Shown in pieces: positions 18,249-28,443 of a DNA stretch of 64,000 nucleotides. The stretch comes from Paradesertivirga mongoliensis (GTDB lineage: Bacteria; Bacteroidota; Bacteroidia; Sphingobacteriales; Sphingobacteriaceae). Within the stretch, counting starts at the first letter, position 1. Each line of letters starts with the position of its first letter. The translations under genes and the position numbers were made by a program. The notes under the pieces were generated by a model. That model searched no databases. It was not told the origin of the DNA and was given only the letters and a program-made list of their open reading frames with translations. The stretch is from assembly GCF_024436395.1 (NCBI RefSeq), contig NZ_JAFMZO010000001.1, positions 186,001 to 250,000 of the forward strand, in the 5' to 3' direction.

Positions 18249-20027
18249 CTAAAAATTAAACGGCAAGTACCAGTTTTTTACATCGGTACCCAATGCATTA
18301 ACGCCGGCAGGCACGGGTTTACCCGCAGCAATAAATTTATCTGCAATAACATCTCTAAGAAAAGCACGGCCACTTCCGGGTGTTTCTTTTTCCCTTCTAA
18401 GTGCATGACGAATAAGCGTCGGCCAGCGATGCCCTTCGAATGCTGATTCCAATGCCCACTCTGCAATCATGATGTCTTCCATTGCTGTCCTGAATGCAGC
18501 CTCCTTACCCGGCAAAAATGGCTTGTGATAGTTGATGTATGACTTCACTCCTGGAACGCTCATATCGAAAAACTGTGAAGAATCAACTTTTGTTTCTGCC
18601 AGGTTGGCGCGTAGGCGCACACCCAGTTGATATGACCATAATCTTCTATAGTTAGGAGAATCACCGAATCTTGCATCGAAATAATAATCCGGATTAGAAT
18701 CGAAGCTTTGCATCTCGTTTGTTTTATTAACAACAGATGGCGCAACCACTCTGGCATACACATCTCTAATTCTAGAATTCACAAACGCATACGCCAAGCT
18801 GTCTCGTCCGTCGCGATTTGCAGATTCTGCAAATTTTAACGTAAGATCGCCCCCGCGGCTTATGATCCACTTTCCGGTAGTTTCAAATTGATTTACAGGA
18901 TTGTAGTTGGGGATAATTTTTTTGATATAAGTATTGGTACCTACCCTGGTATAGCTCACGCCCTCGCCACGGGCATTATCAGATGGAGAACCGTCAGTCC
19001 TGGTTTGGTTACGCCAATTTTGGATAGCTTTATCTGAAGGTTTGATAAGGTAGCTGTTAGGTGCATATAATTTTATAAAAGGATTAACCGGGGCAAAGTT
19101 CCTGTCGAAAGGGATCTGGTTAATTATCTCGTTGTTCTGAACACGCTCGCCAAATCCCTGGGTAAATATCTTGTTCCAGCTTGATCCTGCAGTAGACAAA
19201 TCCGAGCCGTTCGAACCAAGGGTTAATGCTGCATAAGCGTCGTTATTTTGAACCGGATCTCCTCCATTATAATTAAATAATTTTTTATAATAATGGCTTG
19301 CCTGAGGGTAATTGCCTTTCCACAAATATAAATCTCCCATCAGCTGCTCTTTATTAATAAATATTTTGGCAGGAGCATAACCGTCTATCGGCAATAACAA
19401 GGAAGTACCTGCAGGTATCCGTGTTAACGTCGGTAAGCCCTGCATCACATCGATCAGCTTGGTTAGTAGCTCATCAAAACTTAACTTAGGATATTTTGAC
19501 TCGTCTTTGGCAGCTTCAATAGACTGCAACGGATCTGTGATATAAGGAACGGTTCCGTAATGTATCCCTAGTTGTAGATATAACCATGTGCGTAGGGCAG
19601 CTACCTCAGAATACCTGATATTGTAATCCGCCTGCAACAGTCTTTTGTTTGCAAGCATCAAATCAAAGTTGTGCATCACGTCATTACAATTAATAATGAT
19701 TTCGTAATACGGCCTTGGATTTGCCCAGGGATTACTGGCAGATACATTATGATCGTTTATCTCCCTGAGATAGTTATCCGCCTGAGGAGTTACGTCTTCC
19801 AGATCTGCTCGCAGCTCATTCAACACAAGGTATTTGTCTGCTATTCTCGTCACTTTCCCATACAGCCCAAGAACCGCGGCATCGGCATCAAAAACATTCT
19901 GATATGCCTGAGAGTAATCCAGTGCATCCTCTGGCAACAGATCAAATGTCTTTTGGCAGGAAAAGGTGCTCATGCCCAGCAAGAGTAACATCATTCCTCT
20001 AAAAACTCTTTTATTGCTAATTTTCAT
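18249..20027 (-). CDS. SusD/RagB-family lipoprotein (second SusD of operon B)
   Basis: 592 aa with lipobox TFSC (Cys24) followed by QKTFDLLPEDALDY. Typical SusD features: YQNVFDADAAVLGLYGKV, the region SEVAALRTWLYLQLGIHYG, and near the end EWALESAFEGHRWPTLIRHA, where the usual closing RxxEFxFEGxRWxDLxR motif is kept in altered form. It is longer than the first SusD in the operon and not closely related to it, so the two SusCD pairs probably bind different ligands or parts of a ligand (inference). It follows SusC by 17 bp. Confidence 0.93.
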   Translation of the reverse strand: MKISNKRVFRGMMLLLLGMSTFSCQKTFDLLPEDALDYSQAYQNVFDADAAVLGLYGKVTRIADKYLVLNELRADLEDVTPQADNYLREINDHNVSASNPWANPRPYYEIIINCNDVMHNFDLMLANKRLLQADYNIRYSEVAALRTWLYLQLGIHYGTVPYITDPLQSIEAAKDESKYPKLSFDELLTKLIDVMQGLPTLTRIPAGTSLLLPIDGYAPAKIFINKEQLMGDLYLWKGNYPQASHYYKKLFNYNGGDPVQNNDAYAALTLGSNGSDLSTAGSSWNKIFTQGFGERVQNNEIINQIPFDRNFAPVNPFIKLYAPNSYLIKPSDKAIQNWRNQTRTDGSPSDNARGEGVSYTRVGTNTYIKKIIPNYNPVNQFETTGKWIISRGGDLTLKFAESANRDGRDSLAYAFVNSRIRDVYARVVAPSVVNKTNEMQSFDSNPDYYFDARFGDSPNYRRLWSYQLGVRLRANLAETKVDSSQFFDMSVPGVKSYINYHKPFLPGKEAAFRTAMEDIMIAEWALESAFEGHRWPTLIRHALRREKETPGSGRAFLRDVIADKFIAAGKPVPAGVNALGTDVKNWYLPFNF

Positions 20028-20044
20028 ATTTCAAGCTTAATTTC

Positions 20045-23000
20045 TTATAAACCTACTCTGATTCCTAATTGAATAGTTCTGAACTGCGGTTCAAGCCCTA
20101 CATCTATTCCCTGCGAGAAGATACTTCCGGTAGCACTGAATTCGGGATCATATCCTAAATATTTACTGATCGTGAACACATTATTCCCGCTGAGGTACAC
20201 TTTGGTGTACTTCAGAGATTGTGTTCTCAACGGCAGATCATAGGTAACAGAAACCGTGCGCAGACGCAAGTATGAACCATCTTCTATCCAGCGGTCCGAA
20301 AAACGCGAGTTTTCCGCAGGGTCGCCAAGTGACGCTTTTGGTACATTAGTTTCCTGTCCTTCATATCTCCAGCGATTCAATACATAAGGTGTCTGATTTT
20401 CAAAGCCATTCATTGATTCAAGCCTTCTTCGTGTGTAATTATATACGTCGTTTCCTACCGAGAATGTTAACATTGCATCAAAGGAAAATCTCTTCCATCC
20501 TACAGTATTGCTCAACATTCCGGTAAAATCAGGATTCGGATCACCAATAACTTGTCTGTCGTCAGCGTCAATAAATCCATCATCTTTACTGTCAACAAAT
20601 CTCACATCGCCAGCTGTAAACGGCACAATAACACCGTTCTCGCGACGGCTTTGCGGGGCTGCTGCGGCTTCAGCGTCTGTAGTATAAACGCCATTGGTTT
20701 TATAGCCGTAGAACAAATTGCTAGCCATACCTTTTTGGGTAAGTATCGTTGCCCCGGCATATTGAGTCAATAATCTGTCTCCAGGAATCCTGGTTATCTC
20801 ATTTTTAAACCTGGATATGTTCAGTCCCATATCCCATCTTACTTTTTTTCCAAGTAAACGTGCCGTCATACCTAGTTCTGCACCGGTGGTGCGCATTCCG
20901 CCGTTATTGGAATATGCAAAATCGAACCCGGTTAATGGAGAAACTTCTTCCTGAATCAGCATGTCGAAAGTTCTGTTCCTGAACACATCAAAACTCACGT
21001 TAAAACGCTCTTTGAATAAAGATGCATCCAATCCGAGGTTTAGTTTTTCAACAGTCTCCCACTTTAAGGCAGTGTTAGGAATATTTCCTCTTACCAGACC
21101 CTGAAGACCGAACAGGTTTTGTGCGCTGTAGTATTGACGGGCAGTGTAATTGCCGATGTCATTGTTCCCTACCGAACCGAAACTAGCTCTTAGTTTTAAT
21201 ACATCTACAAAATTGGCATTAGCCATAAACGACTCAGAAGAAACCAGCCAGCCTGCCGCTATAGAGGGCATTACAGCGATCTTATTTCCATTGAACGTTG
21301 TCGCATTTGGAATATCCCGTCCAAAACGAGATGAACCATCTAAAGCCACATTTAATGACAAGAAATACTTATGTCTGAAACCGTAGTCGGAGTTGAGGTA
21401 TAAATTCGCTGTACGCCATAATCCGTTACTTCCGCTGACCTGTCTGAGAGCAGACTGCCCGTTTCCAACAGTTACATAATCATCTGTAGCCGCATTATAT
21501 CCCAAGCCAAAATCTGATTCACTTTTATTATCGTCAAACCTGAACCCCAGATTTGAAGAGAGTGCATGAACATTGTTGAATGTCTTATTATATCCCAGAC
21601 GGACATCGTTAAATAAAGAATAGAGACGCTCAACGTTGCTTCCGGAACGGTTTCTGGCTACAGCCCTGCTTAGGGTGTCAGCAACGATTCCATTTTCAGG
21701 AATGAACATATTCTCACGAACCTTACTGAAGGTTACGCCTGTAATGTTCTGTAAACTAAGATTTTTATTGAACTGATAAGTAAATCCGATTGAGCCCATG
21801 AAGCGGTAATTCCTGTTTATGCCAATCATATCATTTACTGCTACAACCGGGTTACTTATTTGAAAGGCATCCACATCAGAATACACCGGGGATAGAGAGC
21901 CGTCTTCCGAAGTAACATTAGGAGAAAGAATAGGCGCTTTAGCGAGTGCGAGATAGATAGGATTTGTATTAACAGCAATTCCCTGATCTCTCAAATTTTG
22001 CTGATTAGACACAAACGACAGATTTGCATTCCCTTTGAACTTGGTCGACAGGTTTAAGTCGGCATTAAAGCGGGTCTGATATCTTATCATATCGGTCATA
22101 TTGGTAATACCTTCATTCTTAAGGTAACCTACCGCTAAACCATACGTGGCGATATTATCTCCACCTGTTACTTTCATGTAGTAGTTTTGATTGTAACTAT
22201 TCCTGAGAACCTGGTCTTGCCAGCTTGTATTGTAACTATAAGAAGGAGAAGCCTGCATATAAGGCCTGGACTGTATGATAGTTTGCGACTGTGCAGGAGA
22301 AAATCCTTGCCTTAAATAAAAATCGCCAAGAGCATCTGTTAAATAAGACCGGTAGCTTTGAGCATCCAATACAGGTAATTTTGACGCCGACGAGTTAAAT
22401 CCACCATAAGCTGCAAAATCAATTTTAGTCGCTTGCTCTTTAGCGCGGGCTGTTGTAATCAAAACGACGCCATTGGCAGCACGAGTACCATAAATAGACG
22501 CCGTTGCATCCTTTATCACTGTGATATTATCAATATCTTTCAGATCGATATTAGCCAATGGGTTTTCGACATGCCCCGATATCAAAGAACCGCCATAATC
22601 ACCCGTATCATAGTAAATTCCGTCTATTATATAGAGGGGCTGATTGCTCGTAAATAAAGAGTTAACCCCTCTTAAAAATACACTTGCTCCGATACCCTGG
22701 GTTCCCGAACGTCTGATAGCGTTCAAGCCCGCTACACGGCCCTGTAGGTAAGTATCCGGACTCTCTGATATCCTTTGCCAGCTGTCTGATATGTTCAACG
22801 TCTTAACCGCACCCACCGTTGTATTAAACAACTTTCGGCTATTTGGGAGAGTTACTGCATCATACTGAGACGTAAATGTGTCCTCGTATAAAACCGCTGA
22901 CACCGAATTACGGCCCCTCAATGCAATTTCCTTTGTATTAAAACCTGAACCGGAAATTACAAGGTAGGTGTTATAATCGGGTACAGAAACGCGGAATGTA

Positions 23001-23242
23001 CCGTCCGCATTCGTGATTGCTGCAGAGTACCCCGGTACACTGATACTTATACCATCAAGTGGCTTGCCGGTAGCAGCATCTGTGATCGTTCCGGTTACCC
23101 GCTGTGTGCCGGTATTGACACTTTTAGTAGTATCTAAAACGGCATTCAGGGAATCCTGCCTGGCGTAAGTATTTGCAGCGGTTGCAGCTACAAACAGGCT
23201 CAGGAAGAGTAACCGCTTAATTATTGTTCTATTTATATGCAT
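20045..23242 (-). CDS. SusC/RagA-type TonB-dependent transporter (second SusC of operon B)
   Basis: 1065 aa. Signal peptide (begins MHINRTIIKRLLFLSLF), carboxypeptidase-regulatory-like domain (GTITDAATGKPLDGISIS, about 50-130), plug (TYLQGRVAGLNAIRRSGTQG, DNITVIKDATASIYGTRA) and a full barrel ending IQLGIRVGL. The region between regulatory domain and plug (YDAVTLPNSRKLFNTTVGAV) has no canonical VVVxGYG TonB box. Paralogue of the partial gene at 1..2972. It should form the outer-membrane channel with the SusD encoded next; the substrate is unknown. Confidence 0.95.
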   Translation of the reverse strand: MHINRTIIKRLLFLSLFVAATAANTYARQDSLNAVLDTTKSVNTGTQRVTGTITDAATGKPLDGISISVPGYSAAITNADGTFRVSVPDYNTYLVISGSGFNTKEIALRGRNSVSAVLYEDTFTSQYDAVTLPNSRKLFNTTVGAVKTLNISDSWQRISESPDTYLQGRVAGLNAIRRSGTQGIGASVFLRGVNSLFTSNQPLYIIDGIYYDTGDYGGSLISGHVENPLANIDLKDIDNITVIKDATASIYGTRAANGVVLITTARAKEQATKIDFAAYGGFNSSASKLPVLDAQSYRSYLTDALGDFYLRQGFSPAQSQTIIQSRPYMQASPSYSYNTSWQDQVLRNSYNQNYYMKVTGGDNIATYGLAVGYLKNEGITNMTDMIRYQTRFNADLNLSTKFKGNANLSFVSNQQNLRDQGIAVNTNPIYLALAKAPILSPNVTSEDGSLSPVYSDVDAFQISNPVVAVNDMIGINRNYRFMGSIGFTYQFNKNLSLQNITGVTFSKVRENMFIPENGIVADTLSRAVARNRSGSNVERLYSLFNDVRLGYNKTFNNVHALSSNLGFRFDDNKSESDFGLGYNAATDDYVTVGNGQSALRQVSGSNGLWRTANLYLNSDYGFRHKYFLSLNVALDGSSRFGRDIPNATTFNGNKIAVMPSIAAGWLVSSESFMANANFVDVLKLRASFGSVGNNDIGNYTARQYYSAQNLFGLQGLVRGNIPNTALKWETVEKLNLGLDASLFKERFNVSFDVFRNRTFDMLIQEEVSPLTGFDFAYSNNGGMRTTGAELGMTARLLGKKVRWDMGLNISRFKNEITRIPGDRLLTQYAGATILTQKGMASNLFYGYKTNGVYTTDAEAAAAPQSRRENGVIVPFTAGDVRFVDSKDDGFIDADDRQVIGDPNPDFTGMLSNTVGWKRFSFDAMLTFSVGNDVYNYTRRRLESMNGFENQTPYVLNRWRYEGQETNVPKASLGDPAENSRFSDRWIEDGSYLRLRTVSVTYDLPLRTQSLKYTKVYLSGNNVFTISKYLGYDPEFSATGSIFSQGIDVGLEPQFRTIQLGIRVGL

Positions 23243-23272
23243 AATTCAGGTATTTTAAAACTAATCATTTAA

Positions 23273-24952
23273 TCAGGGTACCGGCACTAGTTTAATATAA
23301 TCCAGATACATGTCGTTTAGAGGAGCAGTTGTGGATGCCGCGCCAACCTGATATATAGCCAGCGTACGCTTTAACTCATCTTGAAATGGATCAATGCTTC
23401 TCGAATAGTAGCGGGAGGCAGTAAATTCTCCGAGGTATTTCTCGTCGTAATCTGTTTTATATAAATACTTACCCGAAATTGGATCAATCTGGTGAGCATT
23501 CGTAGCCGGATCCAGAACCGGCAGAACACCATGCATTACATAGGGGAATCCCGGAGTTTCTACCAGAGGATTACCAATAGCGAAACGCATCTGAGAAAAA
23601 ACTATCGTTGAACCCGCCACCAGCGGGCTGGCTTTTGCTGCAGGCACTATATTAAAATCTTTTGGAACCCTCCAGTAAACTTTATACTTAACCTTATGAA
23701 CCTCGTTAGGGCGATACCTCGAGAAATTTATATTCTGCGCATGGCCTACCCTGTATAAAAACGTGTAAAAGCTTCCGTCGGGATTCCTTCTTGAGCGCTT
23801 TTCAAAGGTTCCGTTTGTTGCTTTAACCATACTAAGATTCTGATCTGCAGTATTTACCGTATTATTAATGGATTCACCCTCAATAATGATAGGCTTTATT
23901 TTAGTGTACTTATCATAAGTTCCGCTCCCTAAGTCATAATTAATACTACTCATAACATACACCACACCGTTGCTTACCTGATGGGTCTCCACAACAGCAT
24001 TTTTGTCAAGGTGGAACCTTACACTGTCGCCAACAGATAGCACAGAAGCAGGAAAGTTATCCTTATCAAGAAAGCCTTTAAAAGCAAGGTCTTTAATTAC
24101 ATTAAATCCGGTAAGGCTGTCCGTAGTATCTGCATTGCTCGTTTCAAAGTACTTTCTTAGCTTGGCCTTTTCCGCAGTAAATGCAGCATCTGTTAAAAGA
24201 ATATACGTAAACGTGGAATCTTCGTGACTGATGTCAGACTGACGCAAGGCAGACTCCGCCGCTGACGGCCGATCGGAAAATTGGCGCTGCAAAAATCTGT
24301 TCTGGGTATAAAAGCCTGTCCCCGGTTTAAGTATTGGCTTTCCGGTTAGCGGATCAATCCCCGTAACTTCGGCTCTTGCCGGGTCATACCTGGTGAAAGT
24401 AATAGTTTCCAGCTCTTGTTTTTGCAACGAGTTTGTCGACATCACCAACTGCCAGGCACTTGGCTTAGGTGTGATTGCTGTACTTATTATGTGAAGTACC
24501 CCATTCCCCAGATATAGGTCTTTACTCGTCATCACCGATCCGTCTACCGTGGTAGGCGTAAAACTTACGCTCTTTTTATTTAAGGTCTTAACCCGCACCA
24601 TGCCATTCTTGGCTGAAGCTGTCAAAAATGAGAGGTTCGATATATGATTTGCAACGAATAATTCAAGCTTGGCTTGAGTATTTATTACCTCAGGGTCAAG
24701 GGCCTGCAAAGCTGCATTAGTTGGAGCCCATACGGTATACGCTTTCCCGGTGCCCAGAGTATCATCGTAATTTGTTTGTACAAGGTACTCGGCAAATTTG
24801 CTCAGGTCGGGATTTGAATTGATCCTGTCAAGTAATTGAGAAGAGAAATTAGGCTCGGTTACCGCGGTATGATCATCCCATTTCTTTTCACAGGAACTCA
24901 TAACTGCAGTGCACATTAAAAGCAATAGTATCTTTTGTTTCAATAAATTCAT
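23273..24952 (-). CDS. Fasciclin surface lipoprotein with C-terminal beta-sandwich-like module (operon B)
   Basis: 560 aa starting at ATG 24952 (MNLLKQKILLLLM). This start is chosen because it gives a normal signal peptide with lipobox MSSC (Cys21); the longer frame back to 25057 would overlap the upstream gene and bury the signal. FAS1 module 1 has TVWAPTNAAL and GNGVLHIIS; module 2 has TYILLTDAAF and NGVVYVMSSINYD. The C-terminal portion begins IIIEGES and ends LDYIKLVPVP. Compared with the operon A copy it has an insertion of about 40 residues in the last module. Post-Cys sequence EKKWDDH fits surface export. Confidence 0.87.
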   Translation of the reverse strand: MNLLKQKILLLLMCTAVMSSCEKKWDDHTAVTEPNFSSQLLDRINSNPDLSKFAEYLVQTNYDDTLGTGKAYTVWAPTNAALQALDPEVINTQAKLELFVANHISNLSFLTASAKNGMVRVKTLNKKSVSFTPTTVDGSVMTSKDLYLGNGVLHIISTAITPKPSAWQLVMSTNSLQKQELETITFTRYDPARAEVTGIDPLTGKPILKPGTGFYTQNRFLQRQFSDRPSAAESALRQSDISHEDSTFTYILLTDAAFTAEKAKLRKYFETSNADTTDSLTGFNVIKDLAFKGFLDKDNFPASVLSVGDSVRFHLDKNAVVETHQVSNGVVYVMSSINYDLGSGTYDKYTKIKPIIIEGESINNTVNTADQNLSMVKATNGTFEKRSRRNPDGSFYTFLYRVGHAQNINFSRYRPNEVHKVKYKVYWRVPKDFNIVPAAKASPLVAGSTIVFSQMRFAIGNPLVETPGFPYVMHGVLPVLDPATNAHQIDPISGKYLYKTDYDEKYLGEFTASRYYSRSIDPFQDELKRTLAIYQVGAASTTAPLNDMYLDYIKLVPVP

Positions 24953-24978
24953 GTTTTTAAATTTAAAATCCTTTAAAG

Positions 24979-25003
24979 TTCCGCGGGGCCTCACCCGCAG
25001 GAA
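24979..25003 (-). terminator. Intercistronic GC-rich hairpin between two fasciclin genes (operon B)
   Basis: TTCCGCGGG (24979-24987) pairs with CCCGC-A-GGAA (24994-25003) with one bulged base and a 6-nt loop. It occupies the same junction as the hairpin at 4541-4569 in operon A, although the sequences differ. No T-run follows. Confidence 0.5.
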
Positions 25004-25016
25004 ATTGTATGCTATC

Positions 25017-26888
25017 TTAATGTGTTCCCGGGTAATCAGTAAAGTCTGGAGTTCCATCAGGTCTGAACCTTGGTAAAATTTGCGACGGCCAGTCTTTCGG
25101 AATAAAATGAATCATATCCAGGTTATTCGCGTTCTGGCTGTTTCTGATTGCCTCCATCCTTAGCGTATGCTCGCCGGTGGTTTCAATTTTCATTAAGCCA
25201 AGGTTCTTAGCCTGCCAAGGTTGATTATAAGGAAATGCAATTTTATCCCACGGGTTGGCCGGATTACCTGTTGAAGTATAAAACTTCCAGCCCATTTGTT
25301 CTAACGTTTTGGTATCGCCAAAAGGAATTGGTTCTGCAAATGCAAAGGTCTTAGGCGAAGGGTCCCCCCCATCAATCCTTACCCTTGCAGTAGTTCCATC
25401 TGATGCGGGCCATGTCCCGGACTGGTTTTTTCTTCTCCAGCACACCCATACATAATACTCCCCGCGTACTATCACCGGAGTTTTCATATCAATCCAGGGC
25501 TGACGGGCATTAGACGCCACATTTCCCAAAAATAAATTCAAGTAATCTCTGAACACCCAAGCATGACCAGCGCTCTGACCACCGCTTACACCGTTTTGAT
25601 ACGTAAATCCGTCCCCTGTTTTAGGCCAATCCCAGCCTTTTACAGGACTTGGAGCCGTCGCGGAAGTCTTCCTAAACGCTGGAGGATTCGTGCTTCCTCC
25701 CGTTCTGAAAAATCCAGAGTTTCTTGTTTCCGGCATATCTGCAACATCCCAGTAAACCGGGAAGGGCACGCGTACTTTTATAGCAAAGTGACCATTAGTG
25801 GTACCTTGAGCGGTAACAACATCCCCATTCCCGTTAGTATAGGTATGGTTATACTGATATGGTCCAACTGTGTGCAACACCCCGTTAATCGCCGAAACAT
25901 CACTTTTTGCTTTAACGATCTGGACGCCTGGTTCGTAGTTTCCATTAAACTCCATATCATCAAGTATAATCTCGCGGTTGCGAAACTTTGCCTGCACTAT
26001 TTCCGGATACGTAAGAGTGATGTGAGATTGTGCAGAAGCGATATCCGCAAGATACTTGGCACCAAGAAGAATATGGTAAGCCAGATATTTATAAACTCCG
26101 TTCTCAGGATTTTTCAGGTCAGGGTTACCTGAATTATATTTAGTCTTCAGATCTTCAAAAGAGAGGATATTTGCGGCCTGCAGAACTGAATTAGGTTCTG
26201 CGATTACAGTAAGGAACCGCTCGTCTGGCTTTGGATTGTCTACAGGCGAAATATTAAGAGCATTGTATAAACCCGTAGCCTCCAATGCCTCAGTAAATAT
26301 CGAAAACTCAGCAGGGTTAGCCTTTAACATTTCTGCTACCGTCAACTTTGCAGGTCTCAATACGTTATCTATAACATGAAGGTAACCGTTACCCAAACGC
26401 ACATTAAACAGATCTACATTGGCCTGACGGTTAATAACGACATTTGTCTGTCCGGATGTACCTGAGTTTGAAGATCCTGTAATCAGATACTGCCCTAGCA
26501 TTGTTAATGTATTTAGTTTACCATCTCCAAACTGTCTTGAGCTGATTGTATCCTCAAGTAAATGGAAACGTACCACACGTCTTAACTCTTCAACATCCAA
26601 TTGCTCGACAGAGGTTTTGCCCATGTCTGCAAGATATCTTTTGACACCTTCGTTTGTTGGCGCGAACATGGTATAGTCACCGTAGGCCTGCAGAAAACCA
26701 GAATTTCCGGTTATCTCCAATATTTTAGTCCATTCTGAAAATTTTTCAGGATCCTTCTCCAGGTACCCGGTAATATTAACTTGACTACTGGTTGTTGATA
26801 CAAACGGTTCTTTTTTGCAACCAACCATAGCCAGGATCATTACGCATAATGCGAGTACTGAGATCCGATGTATATTAATCTTTTTCAT
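25017..26888 (-). CDS. Two-domain fasciclin lipoprotein with large aromatic-rich C-terminal module (operon B)
   Basis: 623 aa with lipobox MVGC (Cys24) followed by KKEP. FAS1 module 1 (about 34-178) has TMFAPTNEGV and GNGYLHVIDNVL; FAS1 module 2 (about 180-350) has YLAYHILLGAKYLADIASAQ and NGVLHTVG. The C-terminal module contains VYWDVADMPETR, VWVCWRRKNQSG and NNLDMIHFIPKDW, and ends RFRPDGTPDFTDYPG, closely matching the operon A copy. The strong conservation of this unnamed module in both copies suggests it is functional, perhaps for ligand binding. It follows SusD by 8 bp. Confidence 0.88.
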   Translation of the reverse strand: MKKINIHRISVLALCVMILAMVGCKKEPFVSTTSSQVNITGYLEKDPEKFSEWTKILEITGNSGFLQAYGDYTMFAPTNEGVKRYLADMGKTSVEQLDVEELRRVVRFHLLEDTISSRQFGDGKLNTLTMLGQYLITGSSNSGTSGQTNVVINRQANVDLFNVRLGNGYLHVIDNVLRPAKLTVAEMLKANPAEFSIFTEALEATGLYNALNISPVDNPKPDERFLTVIAEPNSVLQAANILSFEDLKTKYNSGNPDLKNPENGVYKYLAYHILLGAKYLADIASAQSHITLTYPEIVQAKFRNREIILDDMEFNGNYEPGVQIVKAKSDVSAINGVLHTVGPYQYNHTYTNGNGDVVTAQGTTNGHFAIKVRVPFPVYWDVADMPETRNSGFFRTGGSTNPPAFRKTSATAPSPVKGWDWPKTGDGFTYQNGVSGGQSAGHAWVFRDYLNLFLGNVASNARQPWIDMKTPVIVRGEYYVWVCWRRKNQSGTWPASDGTTARVRIDGGDPSPKTFAFAEPIPFGDTKTLEQMGWKFYTSTGNPANPWDKIAFPYNQPWQAKNLGLMKIETTGEHTLRMEAIRNSQNANNLDMIHFIPKDWPSQILPRFRPDGTPDFTDYPGTH

Positions 26889-26896
26889 AAAATATT

Positions 26897-28426
26897 TTAA
26901 TTGGTTTTATAAAATGGGTTTTGCTCCAGCAGCTTATCCGCCTGTAGTTCCGATGTCGCGATTGGTAAATAATGACTCCGGTAATCGCGTAGCTTATTAG
27001 TAATCGCTTCAATCCTGTCACTCGGAGCCACTGCAGCTACCGCATCAATAAGCACCTGAGCCTTTCGCTCATAATTATTACGCTTAGCATGTCTCAACAG
27101 ATCAAACCACCGCTTGCCCTCAAAAGCAAACTCACGCGCACGTTCATTCAAAATATAGTCAGAAACTTCGTATGCAGAACTTGGGTCAGCAGGTTCGGCG
27201 GTAATAGCCAATGCACCAGCCCTGTTACGAATAACATTCACAATATCCAATGCTTCTTGTCCCCTGTTTGTCCACGCAAGCGCTTCAGCTTTCATTAATA
27301 AAACATCCGCATATCGGTAAACTATCCAGTTCTTATCTGAAGTGTTGGCGCTAACAAGTCCTGTCCCTTCATACGAGGTACCGGCATGCTTCCATAGCTT
27401 TCCTCCAGCACCCAAACTATAAGAGCCGCCGTTTGCACGTATATCCTGAACAGTCGGGGTAGCGGGATCTGGTATACCGAAAATCGCATCCATGCGTACT
27501 ATTTGGGCTGAATATCTGTAAGTATCTCCTGCAAGTACCGCAAACCACGGATTGGTAGTCTGCCGGTCAAACTGGATCTCAAAAATTCCTTCTACCGAAT
27601 TACCATCAACATAGAGTGTACGGAACCAGTTTATCGGATCGGAACCATCAATCAGTCCGAACTTCCCAGAATTTTCGATCCTTTCACATGCTTCAATACA
27701 TTTAGCATACTCTTCACCCCATAGGTAAACATCGGCTTGCAATGCGCTTACCGAATACTGCGTCAACCTGCCTTTATCCTTGCTCAGATTTCCCGCACCA
27801 TAGGATTCAGGCGCATATTGTATTGCAAAATCTAGATCTGCTACTATTTGTTTATACACCTCTTCCTTAGAGCTTTTAGGTAATTGCTCAATTTGCGAAT
27901 CGGATGAGCTGGCTTTTAACTGTAAAGGTACTTCACCCCACAAACGAAGTAGATAAAAGTACATCATCGCACGCAAGCCATGCATTTCTGCCAGATAAGC
28001 ATTAAGTTGTTCCTGACTCAGGGTGTTATCATTCCCGGGGACCTGGGGAGCAAACTGAATTACCGTATTACACGCGTTTATAGTGGTATACAACGAAGCC
28101 CAGTTAACCAGGTTACTGTTCGGAAGGATTTCATGGTACCAAAAGTCAAGTTCATTGTTACTCGTTAGCATACCCACTCCCATCATATCCGCCCTAAGTT
28201 CGCCCCACACCAGCATCCGCCATACCAATCCCGGGTTTCCTGAAGTACCGGCAGGCAACAACGTAGAGTATGCTCCGATTACAGCGGAATTGAGCTGCTC
28301 CTTGGTCTTCCAGAAATCCTCGCGGATAATACCGTCCTGGGGCTTCAAGTCAAGCCATTTATTGCATGATGAGGCCGAAAAAACCATCATCATTAACAGA
28401 AGTTTAAGTTTTATATTTTTAATCAT
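26897..28426 (-). CDS. SusD/RagB-family lipoprotein (first SusD of operon B)
   Basis: 509 aa with lipobox ASSC (Cys21) and NKWLDLKPQDGIIREDFWKT. It keeps LAEMHGLRAMMYFYLLRLWG, YRYADVLLMKAEALAW, LNERAREFAFEGKRWFDLLR and a C-terminal LLEQNPFYK. Close paralogue of 6419..7903, with the segment LQLKASSSDSQ conserved in both. It caps the SusC encoded 17 bp upstream and selects the ligand at the cell surface. Confidence 0.95.
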   Translation of the reverse strand: MIKNIKLKLLLMMMVFSASSCNKWLDLKPQDGIIREDFWKTKEQLNSAVIGAYSTLLPAGTSGNPGLVWRMLVWGELRADMMGVGMLTSNNELDFWYHEILPNSNLVNWASLYTTINACNTVIQFAPQVPGNDNTLSQEQLNAYLAEMHGLRAMMYFYLLRLWGEVPLQLKASSSDSQIEQLPKSSKEEVYKQIVADLDFAIQYAPESYGAGNLSKDKGRLTQYSVSALQADVYLWGEEYAKCIEACERIENSGKFGLIDGSDPINWFRTLYVDGNSVEGIFEIQFDRQTTNPWFAVLAGDTYRYSAQIVRMDAIFGIPDPATPTVQDIRANGGSYSLGAGGKLWKHAGTSYEGTGLVSANTSDKNWIVYRYADVLLMKAEALAWTNRGQEALDIVNVIRNRAGALAITAEPADPSSAYEVSDYILNERAREFAFEGKRWFDLLRHAKRNNYERKAQVLIDAVAAVAPSDRIEAITNKLRDYRSHYLPIATSELQADKLLEQNPFYKTN

Positions 28427-28443
28427 CTTAGTACAATTATCGG

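Noticed and set aside
24953-25057. N-terminal extension of the operon B fasciclin gene
   Set aside because: It would overlap the upstream gene and put 35 residues before a normal lipoprotein signal peptide.
25563-26132. 189-residue plus-strand frame
   Set aside because: Antisense shadow of the operon B fasciclin gene; no recognisable features.
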